Assembly: GCA_049609225.1 (NCBI GenBank)
Contig: JBMYYH010000084.1
Coordinates: forward strand, 1 to 13,805
From: GCA-2746235 sp049609225
Lineage (GTDB): Bacteria; Planctomycetota; UBA1135
DNA length: 13,805 nucleotides
Direction of reading: 5' to 3'
A program made the position numbers and the translations under genes. Below, piece by piece: positions 1-7,212 of the stretch. The notes below the pieces were generated by a model that saw only the letters and a list, made by a program, of their open reading frames with translations, was not told where the DNA came from and ran no database searches. Numbering within the stretch: position 1 is the stretch's first letter; the number at the start of each line of letters is the position of its first letter.

Positions 1-177
1 GTGGTCCGCGACGGCCTATCGATGCCGCATTCTCCGCGTCTGCACGGTGGCGCGCGCGGTGACCTGATGGTCCGCGTTTACGTCGAAGTGCCGACCAAGC
101 TCACGCGCGAGCAGAAGAGCCTGGTCAAGAAACTGCGTGATCTCGAAGAGAAGAAGACTAAGAAAGCAAAGAAGTAA
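1..177 (+). CDS. dnaJ: DnaJ chaperone, C-terminal fragment (5' end outside window)
   Basis: This is an open frame from base 1 to a TAA at 175-177, giving the last 58 residues of a protein that begins before the window. The fragment reads as the end of DnaJ C-terminal domain II. A GLSMPH...RLHGGARGDLMVRVYVEVP stretch matches the family pattern GKGMP-x-G-x-GRGDL-V-V-VEVP, and KLTREQKSLVKKL follows. It ends in a lysine-rich tail (EEKKTKKAKK). DnaJ is the cytoplasmic Hsp40 co-chaperone that delivers substrates to DnaK and stimulates its ATPase. The J domain and zinc-finger region are not visible, so a CbpA-like DnaJ homologue cannot be excluded. Only 6 bases separate its stop from grpE, so the two are almost certainly cotranscribed. 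Confidence 0.88.
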   Translation: MVRDGLSMPHSPRLHGGARGDLMVRVYVEVPTKLTREQKSLVKKLRDLEEKKTKKAKK

Positions 178-183
178 AGGACC

Positions 184-789
184 ATGGCACGCTCCAAGAA
201 GAACAAGGACAAGAAGAAGGAAGCTGCAGCGGAAGAGCCGCAGGTTGCCGTCGAGGAACAGGTGGAAGGCGCTGCGGAAGTGGTCGCGCCCGAGGAGACC
301 GTCGAGTATTGGAAGGACAAGTTCCTCCGTGCGCAGGCGGATATCCAGAACATGCGTCGTCGCATGATGGAGGAAACGGAAGAGCGGGTGCGTTTGCGCC
401 TCGAGGCTCTCCTGAATGATCTCATCCGCGTCAGCGATTACATGGAAGCCGCCATGGGTGCGATTCCGGAGCCGATCAAGAAGGCCGAACAGGCAGATGC
501 CTTCCTGATGGGATTGACCGCGATCCAGCAGGCCTTGGAAGCCGTCATGCTGGGGCATGGCATGACCTTCTTGGCCCCCGCCGAGGGTGATTCTTTCGAC
601 CCAGACCTGCATGAAGCGGTCGAAAATGTGGTCGACCCCGCGCTCGACAAGCCGCGCCTGGAACTGCTGAGCCGTGGCTATAAGATGGGCAAGCGCATCC
701 TTCGCCCAGCGAAATTGCGCATTGTGGGGCCGGAAGCCGCTTCGCCAGAGGGCGAAAACGCACCTTCTGACGCCGCTCCAGAGGCTTAG
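184..789 (+). CDS. grpE: GrpE nucleotide exchange factor
   Basis: GrpE dimerises and releases ADP from DnaK, completing the Hsp70 cycle with DnaJ in the cytoplasm. At 201 aa the length is normal for the family. The first 40 residues are charged and low-complexity (Lys-rich, then Glu/Val/Ala-rich), as is usual for GrpE. Residues 41-63 begin the long helix, with the family pattern FLRAQADIQNMRRR. The C-terminal beta domain carries FDPDLHEAV (138-146) and RGYKMGKRILRPAKLRI (164-180), both family signatures. A further 20 or so residues form an acidic tail. The ATG at 184 follows AAAGGA with only two bases between, which is a close and therefore poor Shine-Dalgarno placement. Adjacent dnaJ supports the call. 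Confidence 0.95.
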   Translation: MARSKKNKDKKKEAAAEEPQVAVEEQVEGAAEVVAPEETVEYWKDKFLRAQADIQNMRRRMMEETEERVRLRLEALLNDLIRVSDYMEAAMGAIPEPIKKAEQADAFLMGLTAIQQALEAVMLGHGMTFLAPAEGDSFDPDLHEAVENVVDPALDKPRLELLSRGYKMGKRILRPAKLRIVGPEAASPEGENAPSDAAPEA

Positions 790-847
790 AACCTCTTTTA
801 GGCCCAGCTCGCGGTACCAAAGCCGCCTGGCTGACTATCCCAATCGG

Positions 848-873
848 CCCCCTTTTCGCCTACGATAAGGGGG
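848..873 (+). other. Hairpin in the leader of the secreted peptidase gene
   Basis: CCCCCTT (848-854) pairs perfectly with AAGGGGG (867-873) around a 12-base loop, between grpE and the gene starting at 898. No T-run follows, so it is not a convincing intrinsic terminator. It may be a leader structure or a weak attenuator. The loop contains TACGAT (861-866), a possible -10 box with no recognisable -35. The rest of 790-897 shows nothing I can name. Confidence 0.35.
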
Positions 874-897
874 TCCCGCACGTTAACTGTTACCGCG

Positions 898-2601
898 ATG
901 AACCTTAAGTCTCTCCTTTCCCTTTTCGTCCTGCTGTTCGCCGTCCTCGCGACAGCTCCTGAGGCGCATGCCCAGAAGAACGGCAATAAGTATCGTCCGT
1001 GGCCGGCGTACGGTTTCGAGTTCAAGCCACTGAAGGATTGGGCAGATTCCCCGGTCGATGAGAACGGCAAGCGCTTCGGTGTGATCGGTAAGTTCGAAGC
1101 GGAGCGGGGTCCCTCGCTGCAGGCGGAGAACAATGAGCGCTTCACCTACAACTGCAGCCTCACGGTCTTGAAGATAGATCCGCAGGCTGCCACCACCGAG
1201 TCTTCCAGCGATAGCGGTGGCGGCTTACGCGGGCGCGTGGGCAAGGAAAAGGCTGCCGAGAAGACGGGCAAGGATTACGTCGGGCAACTTTTCGCAGGTG
1301 CCTTGCGTAAGGATGAATATGCCTTGGTCGAGCCGGAGCTTGAGACCATCAAGGCAAAGGGCATCGTCGGCGAGCGGGAGATCATCAACACCTTCGCGGT
1401 GTTCAACGTCGGCGCCTTGGATGTGGTCTACGATGTCTACACCTTCCGCCTGCCGGACTACAAGGTGATGTTCATCTGGGATTACCCTGCGGACAAGAAG
1501 TTGCGCAAGAAATGGAGCAAGGCCGTCGAGAAGTCGATGAAGTCCTTCCGCTTCGACCTGGAAGATGCTGAACCTAGCTCGGTGCGTAAGGTGAACTCGG
1601 AAAGTGCTTACGAGGATCTCATCGAGTATCACCGCACGGATGTCGAGCAGACTCCCGGATGGCGGCTGGTCGAATCACCCAGCAAGCAATATCTGATCAA
1701 GACCAACAGCGATAACAAGAAGCGCATCACTGAGGTCATCAAGCGCCTTGAAGCTTCGCGTCTGTTGTTCGAAGAGGATTTCCCACCTGCCACTCCGATC
1801 ACTTCGATCTCGGTGGTGCGGGTTTGCGGTACGGAAAAAGACTTCCACCTCTACGGCAACACCAGCCCCGGCGTGGCTGGTTGGTTCAACCCACGCTCGG
1901 AAGAACTGGTGCTCTACTTCGGTGAGGGCAGCAAGGAAAGTGCGCTTTCGGTGGTCACCCACGAAGGATTCCACCAGTACTGTCACTTTCTCTTCAACCG
2001 CTCCGCCGCCCACCGCTGGTTCGACGAGGGCCACGGCGATTACTACGGCGCCTGGGAATTGAAGGGTAAGCGCATGGTGCCCAATGAAGACATGAGGGGC
2101 GGCCTCGCGCGTCTTCCGGAAATCAAGAAAATGATCCGCGAAGGCACCTACAAGCCAATGCGTAGGCACGTGCGGTTCTCGCACCGCGAATGGCAAAGCC
2201 AAGGCCCCAGCAACGTGAGTTGCTATGCCCAATCCTTCTCTTTGATCTACTTCCTGCGCGAAGGCGCGCGTGGCAAGGTCAAGAAGAAGTACTGGAAGGA
2301 AGAGTACGCAGACATCATCCCGAGCTACATCCGTCACTTGGATGATGGTTTCCGCACCGCCTACGAGGAGATCAAGGAGCAGGCCGAAGAGGAACTGCAG
2401 GCGCTTATCGATGCGGAAGCGGAGTTCGAGCTCATCGAAACCGCCAAGAAGGTCATCGAGTCGCCGTGGGATTACCTTGATCGCTACAAGCCGGAAGCCC
2501 GTCAGGAGATCTGGGCACGTGCGATGGGCGAGTCTTGGGGCAAAATCGACGAAGTCGAGTTCGAGGAGCGCTGGGTCAAGTACGTCGAAGACGAGCTCTA
2601 A
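898..2601 (+). CDS. Secreted putative zinc metallopeptidase (HExxH, peptidase-MA/DUF1570-like)
   Basis: The 567-residue protein starts with a clear Sec signal peptide: MNLKSLL, a hydrophobic core, then a likely cut after AHA (residue 25). Residues 30-220 form an unrecognised N-terminal domain. The central part holds the catalytic motif THEGFHQY, with H355, E356 and H359. WFDEGHGDYYG follows at 374-384, in which E377 is the probable third zinc ligand. This HExxH plus downstream E arrangement is the gluzincin pattern. It resembles the DUF1570/peptidase-MA-like secreted proteins common in planctomycetes. The C-terminal 100 residues are charged and helical. The substrate is unknown. There is no Shine-Dalgarno before the ATG, but the signal peptide fixes the start. 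It follows grpE by 108 bases and is probably transcribed on its own. Metallopeptidase fold: fairly sure; exact family: tentative. Confidence 0.75.
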   Translation: MNLKSLLSLFVLLFAVLATAPEAHAQKNGNKYRPWPAYGFEFKPLKDWADSPVDENGKRFGVIGKFEAERGPSLQAENNERFTYNCSLTVLKIDPQAATTESSSDSGGGLRGRVGKEKAAEKTGKDYVGQLFAGALRKDEYALVEPELETIKAKGIVGEREIINTFAVFNVGALDVVYDVYTFRLPDYKVMFIWDYPADKKLRKKWSKAVEKSMKSFRFDLEDAEPSSVRKVNSESAYEDLIEYHRTDVEQTPGWRLVESPSKQYLIKTNSDNKKRITEVIKRLEASRLLFEEDFPPATPITSISVVRVCGTEKDFHLYGNTSPGVAGWFNPRSEELVLYFGEGSKESALSVVTHEGFHQYCHFLFNRSAAHRWFDEGHGDYYGAWELKGKRMVPNEDMRGGLARLPEIKKMIREGTYKPMRRHVRFSHREWQSQGPSNVSCYAQSFSLIYFLREGARGKVKKKYWKEEYADIIPSYIRHLDDGFRTAYEEIKEQAEEELQALIDAEAEFELIETAKKVIESPWDYLDRYKPEARQEIWARAMGESWGKIDEVEFEERWVKYVEDEL

Positions 2602-2622
2602 ACCCTACGGTTCACCCCCACC

Positions 2623-2654
2623 AAGGCGTCTTCCCGGAAACGGGAGGGCGCCTT
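2623..2654. terminator. Strong hairpin between convergent genes (bidirectional terminator candidate)
   Basis: A 14-base-pair stem (2623-2636 with 2641-2654, two G-T wobbles on the plus strand) is closed by a GAAA tetraloop. It sits 21 bases after the peptidase stop, and its right arm overlaps the TTA that is the minus-strand kinase stop codon. No T-run follows on either strand, so classic Rho-independent termination is uncertain. Position and stability argue for ending or protecting both convergent transcripts. Confidence 0.55.
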
Positions 2655-3375
2655 AAATCTTGGCACCGCGATCACCCGCACCTTCGCGATCGGACCAGCC
2701 GAGCAGGCGCCGGGTGACGAACAGGTAGACCTTCTTGCCGGTCTTGCGCCACAGCCTCGCGGGGAAGGATGGGCGTGCCAAGATGGCTTGCTCACGAGGT
2801 GTGATGCGCTCGGGCAGGTAGGTGCGCTTGTGCTTCAACAGATGACGCAGATCCTCCCGCGCCAGCAACTTGAACCACGCAGTGCGGCGCCGGAAGCTGC
2901 GGCCGAGTTGTAGATCGACCAGGGCCGGCGTGCCATCCTCCCGCACCAGGAAGTTGGGTTCCTTGGCGAGATCATTGTGGGTGATGCCATGCCGATGCAG
3001 ACGCGCGACCAGGCACAGCAGATCATGGTGATAAACCGGGTCCACTGGGCGTGCCAGTTGCATCGGGGCGCCGTCGATCCAACTGCGGATCAAGATGCCA
3101 CTTTGCCAGCTACACAAACGCGGATAACGCACCCCCGCAGCCTCCGGCCACGCCGCTTCCATCCGACGCAAGGTCTTGGCTTCCTTCCCAGCCAACCAGC
3201 GCGCGAGCCAACGGCACCACCACGGTGCGCAAGTGGTATCCCGACGCACCACCTTCAGCGGGAGTCCATCGCGGGCAAGGCCGTCCGACGTCGCGGCATC
3301 GCTAGAATGCCCCTGTTCCACCTGACCGAAATGGTCGGACTTCAGGTGGGTCCAAGTTCGGCCGTCCTGCGCCAT
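2653..3375 (-). CDS. Kinase-like protein (WaaP/RIO-type fold), putative LPS-sugar or protein kinase
   Basis: The core resembles small bacterial kinases of the RIO/WaaP/Kdo-kinase superfamily. LHRHGITHNDLAKEPNFLV carries the catalytic HxD (as HND) and metal-binding N, and ALVDLQLG carries the DFG-equivalent aspartate. Upstream, LKVVRRD and GKEAKTL may supply the ATP-binding Lys and its Glu partner. The same motif set occurs in proteobacterial proteins annotated as RIO1-type or Ser/Thr kinases. The start is ambiguous: a GTG at 3393 gives 246 aa, while the ATG at 3375 used here gives 240. The conserved-looking THLKSDHFGQVE stretch lies just after the ATG, so the protein cannot start much further in. 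Lying beside lpxB, a role in phosphorylating lipid A/LPS core sugar is plausible but inferred. The C-terminus is basic, which would suit membrane association. Confidence 0.72.
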   Translation of the reverse strand: MAQDGRTWTHLKSDHFGQVEQGHSSDAATSDGLARDGLPLKVVRRDTTCAPWWCRWLARWLAGKEAKTLRRMEAAWPEAAGVRYPRLCSWQSGILIRSWIDGAPMQLARPVDPVYHHDLLCLVARLHRHGITHNDLAKEPNFLVREDGTPALVDLQLGRSFRRRTAWFKLLAREDLRHLLKHKRTYLPERITPREQAILARPSFPARLWRKTGKKVYLFVTRRLLGWSDREGAGDRGAKI

Positions 3376-3383
3376 CGCGACGC

Positions 3384-4685
3384 ATGCTAGCACCCGCCTT
3401 CGATGTCCTGCGCGAGTTCGTCTACGCGTTATGGGACCTACTGCTCGCGCTGCCGCGTCATCTGTACGCGCTGTCGCGCCGACGTCAGCGTTTGGCGATG
3501 TTCGAGCAGTTGGAGTCGACCTCCTTGGAGCCTCTGCCGGATACCTTGCCGGAGCCTGCGGCTCCTCTACAGAAGATCATCCTCAGCTGCGGGGACAACT
3601 CCGGCGAAACCCATGCGCTACGTTTGTTGGAGCAGCTGCGGGAGCGTCATGCGGATTTGCAGGTCCAAGGATTCGGCGGACGTCGGTTAAGCCAAACCGG
3701 CATGGATGTGTGGAATCCCCTCGCCGACTTGAATGTCATGGGCTTCAAGGATGTGGCGGCGCAACTGCCGCTATTCTTCGGCGCGGTGTATCAGTTCGCC
3801 AAACGTCTGCGCGAGGATCCGCCGGATGTGGTGGTGCTGGTCGACTATCCCGGCATGAACCGCCATCTGCTGCGCATCGCGCAACGTCGGGGTGTGAAGG
3901 TGGTGCACTACATCGCGCCGCAGCTGTGGGCTTGGGCGCCGTGGCGGGTGCGGGATTTCCGTCGCGCGGATCGATTACTCACGATCCTCCCCTTCGAGCA
4001 GGATTGGTATGCCCGACATGGCGCCGAGGCACCTTTCGTCGGACATCCACTCGCCGACAGTTTGGCTGCCCATCCAGAGACCTGGGAGCCACCGGAAGAT
4101 GCGGAATGGATCGCCATCCTGCCAGGCTCCCGACGTCGGGAGATCCGCGAGAACCTCAGCTTGATGTTGGAGGCGGCGGCGCTCCTGCAACAACAACGGC
4201 CGCAGGTGCGGTTCGTGTTGCCGCATCAACGTCAGGATGTCTGGCCTTTGCTGGAAGAGATGCTGCGCGAAGCGCCGATTCAAGTCGAACGCGCACCGGA
4301 TCAATTCCATGAAGTCTTGCGCATCTGCCGTGGAGCCTGGGTGGTCAGCGGCACTGCAAGTCTGGAAGTGGCAGCCCTCGGCATTCCGTCGGTGGTGGTG
4401 TATCGCATGGGTTCCAAGCTCGGCGCTTGGCTTGCCGGACATGCCTTGGCGGTCCCCTACGTCGGCGCCGCCAACTTGATTGCGGGTGAGGAAGTGGCTC
4501 CGGAACAGGTCGGCCATGTGCTCGACCCAGCGGATCTCTGTGCAGACCTCCTGAAACAGATCGACGAGCAAGGCCACCCTGCCGCCGTCGCCCGCCTGCG
4601 CGCCCTGCATGACCGCGCTCTGGCCCCAGGTACCAACAAACGCGCCGCCTTGGCCGTAGAGGCCTGCGTGGCCGCCCGGGACTGA
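3384..4685 (+). CDS. lpxB: Lipid-A-disaccharide synthase
   Basis: LpxB is a GT-B glycosyltransferase that joins UDP-2,3-diacylglucosamine to lipid X, making the lipid A disaccharide at the inner membrane. Family landmarks appear in order (numbered from the ATG at 3384): CGDNSGETHALRLLEQL (69-85), VDYPGMN (153-159), HYIAPQLWAW (175-184), LPFEQDWY (202-209), VGHPLADS (219-226), ILPGSRRREI (245-254), SGTASLEVAALGIPSVVVYR (322-341) and ANLIAGEEVAPEQ (363-375). At 433 aa it is longer than the usual roughly 380. The excess is a 60-residue N-terminal extension containing a hydrophobic, possibly membrane-touching segment (EFVYALWDLLLALPRHLYAL). The P-loop-like GExSGD signature reads GDNSGE, with the acids exchanged. 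An in-frame ATG at 3498 would shorten the extension and leave room for a promoter. No Shine-Dalgarno is seen at either start. A Gram-negative envelope is implied. Confidence 0.93.
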   Translation: MLAPAFDVLREFVYALWDLLLALPRHLYALSRRRQRLAMFEQLESTSLEPLPDTLPEPAAPLQKIILSCGDNSGETHALRLLEQLRERHADLQVQGFGGRRLSQTGMDVWNPLADLNVMGFKDVAAQLPLFFGAVYQFAKRLREDPPDVVVLVDYPGMNRHLLRIAQRRGVKVVHYIAPQLWAWAPWRVRDFRRADRLLTILPFEQDWYARHGAEAPFVGHPLADSLAAHPETWEPPEDAEWIAILPGSRRREIRENLSLMLEAAALLQQQRPQVRFVLPHQRQDVWPLLEEMLREAPIQVERAPDQFHEVLRICRGAWVVSGTASLEVAALGIPSVVVYRMGSKLGAWLAGHALAVPYVGAANLIAGEEVAPEQVGHVLDPADLCADLLKQIDEQGHPAAVARLRALHDRALAPGTNKRAALAVEACVAARD

Positions 4686-4727
4686 GCGGAGCCATCCGCA
4701 GTCGCGCAGAAAACTGAACCGCCCCGG

Positions 4728-4733
4728 TATCCT
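4728..4733 (+). promoter_or_regulatory. Possible -10 box (TATCCT) for the toroid-protein gene
   Basis: TATCCT lies 37 bases before the ATG at 4771, in the 85-base gap after lpxB. The same hexamer occurs in the gap before the FG-GAP gene. No -35 resembling TTGACA is found at 16-18 bases upstream, and the box also lies in the loop of a small CGCCC/GGGCG inverted repeat. This is a weak prediction based on recurrence. Confidence 0.27.
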
Positions 4734-4770
4734 GGGCGTTGTCCTAGAGGGTGACCAACCCTTCCTGAAC

Positions 4771-6351
4771 ATGCTCAGTCTGCTGCTCCTCACGCCCTTG
4801 ATGGCTTTCCAAGGCCCGTCCGAAAAGGATCTTTTCGACGGCTATCTCAATCACCTGCGCCCGGCCCAGATGGCCGATGGTAGTTATGGCGGCAATGTCG
4901 TGATCACTGCCAATGTGCTCACCGGCATGGCCCTGAGCCCGCGGGCTTATCGGGTCGATGATGGGCCCTTTGTGCGCGATGCCGTGACTTATCTGCTCAC
5001 CAAGGTGGATGAGCGCGAGGATGATTGGTCGCGTGATCAACGCATCGCCTTGGCACTCCTGCACGTGCACCGCGATCGTTATCTACCCACGGTGGAGAAA
5101 CTGCTCACGCGTCATGGCCAAGAGTTGAGCCAATTGCAGAGCATCACGCCCACCATCGGCACGCCCTTCACGCTGCAGGACCTGCCGCAAAATGCCAGCC
5201 TCGCCGAGATCGCGCGTGCGGTTGCCGATGCAGGTCTCATCCGCACCTATGGCAAGAACCGCAGCGTGCACACCAACAAGGCCGAGCTCCAAGCCAAGTG
5301 GCGCGCCGGTTATGAGCAAGGCGTGCAATACCTCCTCGCCCAACGCGGCGAATCGGGTTACTGGGAGGTCTTCGGTCAACCCGAACCTGGCATCTCCGCC
5401 CTCGCCGCCCGCGGTCTGCTCGGAAGCACCGACCCGGAAGCGCAAAAGGTGGCCGTCAGCGTGCTCGATTGGCTGCTGACCCTGCAGAAGGAAGATGGAT
5501 CCATTCATGGCGGTCGCGTGGCTGTTTACACCACCTCGGTGGCCATCGGCGCTTTGATCGACGGCGGCCGCGAAGCCGACAAGGAAGCCATTCAACGCGC
5601 CGTCGGTTATCTGCGCGCCGTGCAGACGGATGAAGGCGAAGGCTATACCGAGTCCGACAAGTTCTACGGCGGTATCGGTTATGGCGGCGACCTGCGCCCT
5701 GACCTTTCCAACCTGCAGTATGCGCTGCAAGCATTGCATGAAGCCGAAGTCCCCGAGGACGACGAGGCGTACCAACGCGCCATTCACTTCCTCAACCGCA
5801 GCCAAAACCGTTCCGAGTCCAACCCCGAGACTTACCACGACGCCGGCAATGAGACTCCCGTCCGCGCCGGCAACGATGGTGGTGCGGTCTACTACCCGGG
5901 CAACTCCCCTGCCGGCACCGTTCACATGCCCGACGGCACCCTGGTCGCACGCAGCTACGGCTCGATGACCTATGCCCTGTTGAAGTGTTATCTCTTCGCT
6001 GGTGTCTCGAAAGAGGATCCACGCGTGAAGGCGGCCGTCGAATGGATCAGCGCCCACTGGACCCTCGAGGTCAACCCGGGCTTCGATCCGATGGTCGATC
6101 CGCGCGGCGGCTTCCAAGGTCTGTATTACTACTACCTGAGTCTTGCGCAAGCACTCAACGCGGCCGAGATCGACATCATCACCGCCACCGGTGGTCAGGA
6201 ACATGATTGGCGCGCTGAGCTCGGCACCAAACTGATGTCGGTGCAACAGGAAGATGGCCATTGGGTCAACGAAGATGCACCGCGTTGGTGGGAAGGGAAC
6301 CCGGTGTTGTGCACCGCTTACGCCTTGGGCGCCTTGAAGGAACTTCTGTGA
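4771..6351 (+). CDS. Secreted prenyltransferase/squalene-cyclase-like repeat protein (alpha/alpha toroid)
   Basis: The protein has 526 residues with a short hydrophobic N-terminus (MLSLLLLTPLMA) that probably acts as a signal peptide, cut near residue 12. It contains repeated helix-pair units with the QxxDGxx...GxxxxTAxAxxAL pattern of prenyltransferase and squalene-oxidase repeats. Examples are AQMADGSYGG early, LQKEDGSIHGG near 235, a GIGYGGDLRPDLSNLQYALQ unit near 300, GGFQGLYYYYLSLAQAL near 450, and QQEDGHWVNEDAPRWWEG at the end. No cyclase DxDD motif was seen, so it is probably not a terpene cyclase. Similar stand-alone toroid proteins of unknown function are frequent in planctomycetes. 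It overlaps the next gene by four bases (GTGA), so the two are translationally coupled, which hints at a shared function that I cannot name. Confidence 0.78.
   Translation: MLSLLLLTPLMAFQGPSEKDLFDGYLNHLRPAQMADGSYGGNVVITANVLTGMALSPRAYRVDDGPFVRDAVTYLLTKVDEREDDWSRDQRIALALLHVHRDRYLPTVEKLLTRHGQELSQLQSITPTIGTPFTLQDLPQNASLAEIARAVADAGLIRTYGKNRSVHTNKAELQAKWRAGYEQGVQYLLAQRGESGYWEVFGQPEPGISALAARGLLGSTDPEAQKVAVSVLDWLLTLQKEDGSIHGGRVAVYTTSVAIGALIDGGREADKEAIQRAVGYLRAVQTDEGEGYTESDKFYGGIGYGGDLRPDLSNLQYALQALHEAEVPEDDEAYQRAIHFLNRSQNRSESNPETYHDAGNETPVRAGNDGGAVYYPGNSPAGTVHMPDGTLVARSYGSMTYALLKCYLFAGVSKEDPRVKAAVEWISAHWTLEVNPGFDPMVDPRGGFQGLYYYYLSLAQALNAAEIDIITATGGQEHDWRAELGTKLMSVQQEDGHWVNEDAPRWWEGNPVLCTAYALGALKELL
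6337..6341 (+). promoter_or_regulatory. Shine-Dalgarno deciding the GTG start at 6348
   Basis: AAGGA lies six bases before the GTG at 6348, inside the end of the preceding gene. It is one of the few well-placed ribosome binding sites in the window. It selects the GTG over the in-frame ATG at 6261, which lies deep inside the upstream gene. Confidence 0.6.
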
Positions 6352-7187
6352 ACTCCCTGCGTCGCGCACTCGATCCCGCAGGCATCCCACATTGGTTGTG
6401 GGTGTCTGGTGCGACCTTCCAAGACCTGAGCGCTTCCGGCTTGGCCGACGACCTCGGGGAAGTGGCCGGGGTTCTTGCCGACCCAGAGCGTTTTCAGGCT
6501 TTGGTGCAAGCCGCACCCGAAGCCGCGGCAAGCACTTGGCCCCTTTTGCTTCCTGGACGCCCAGGGAAGGCCTTGTGCATCGGCAAAAACTTCGCCGCAC
6601 ATGCCCGCGAAATGGGCGGTGAGCCGCCCGAGGACCTCGTTTGGTTCGCCAAGCTTCCCGACACCCTGGTCGGCCCCGGTGCCGAAGTGGTGATCCCCTC
6701 TTGGTTGGAGACTCGCGTCGATCCCGAAGCGGAGATCGTGTTGTTGCTGGGGAAAGACCTGCATCAAGCGGATGCAGCCACCGCAGAAGATGCCATCGTT
6801 GCCTACACCTTGGGCAATGACATCACCGCACGTAAGGTCCAAGGCAACGACAAGAACAGTGGTTGGCCGTGGCTGCGTTCGAAGAACCTCGCGACCTTCG
6901 GTTGTGTCGGTCCGGCTTGGGTGCCGAAGCAGGAGTTGCCGGAGTTCGCATCGATTCAGTTGCGTGGGCGCGTGAATGATGTCATTCGCCAAGATGCGAA
7001 GTTGGAAGACCTCATCTGGACTCCCGCCGCGGCCTTGGTCGAGATGTCGAAGTGGACTCCGTTGCGCGCAGGAGACATTGTTTTCCTCGGCACACCTTCG
7101 GGTGTTGCACCGATTCATCCCGGAGATCAACTCTCGGTCGAAGCGGATGGATTGGGCAAGTTGGTGAACCCGGTCGTCGCCGGCTGA
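6348..7187 (+). CDS. Fumarylacetoacetate hydrolase (FAH) family protein
   Basis: The protein has 279 residues with the GTG start, which is supported by AAGGA six bases upstream and by the GTGA overlap with the previous stop. FAH-fold enzymes use a divalent metal to cleave or isomerise beta-diketo acids in aromatic or sugar-acid catabolism. Visible landmarks are CIGKNFAAHAREMG (77-90, active-site His85), FAKLPDTLVGPG (100-111), DPEAEIVLLLGKDL (125-138, metal ligands E127 and E129) and YTLGNDITARKVQ (153-165, metal ligand D158). WLRSKNLATFGCVGPAWV (175-192) and the C-terminal AGDIVFLGTPSGVAP (241-255) follow. In the usual GKSxDTF segment the Asp is replaced by Ala182, which may alter substrate choice. 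The first 65 residues are a divergent N-terminal domain. The exact substrate cannot be read from sequence, and the toroid-protein neighbour does not reveal a pathway. Confidence 0.88.
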   Translation: MNSLRRALDPAGIPHWLWVSGATFQDLSASGLADDLGEVAGVLADPERFQALVQAAPEAAASTWPLLLPGRPGKALCIGKNFAAHAREMGGEPPEDLVWFAKLPDTLVGPGAEVVIPSWLETRVDPEAEIVLLLGKDLHQADAATAEDAIVAYTLGNDITARKVQGNDKNSGWPWLRSKNLATFGCVGPAWVPKQELPEFASIQLRGRVNDVIRQDAKLEDLIWTPAAALVEMSKWTPLRAGDIVFLGTPSGVAPIHPGDQLSVEADGLGKLVNPVVAG

Positions 7188-7212
7188 AACGCGCCGTGTT
7201 ATAGCTAGGACC

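Noticed and set aside
3431..4312. Alternative plus-strand frame (293 codons) inside lpxB
   Set aside because: The lpxB frame carries all family motifs. The alternative frame is rich in Arg, Gly and Ser, as is typical of out-of-frame GC-rich translation.
6261..6347. Upstream ATG extension of the FAH-family protein
   Set aside because: The extra 29 residues overlap the toroid gene, show no FAH similarity, and a well-placed AAGGA favours the GTG at 6348.
5083..6600. Long minus-strand open frame (505 codons) opposite the toroid-protein gene
   Set aside because: It is antisense to a protein with clear repeats and a signal peptide. Its translation has no recognisable domain, and such frames are expected opposite GC-rich genes.
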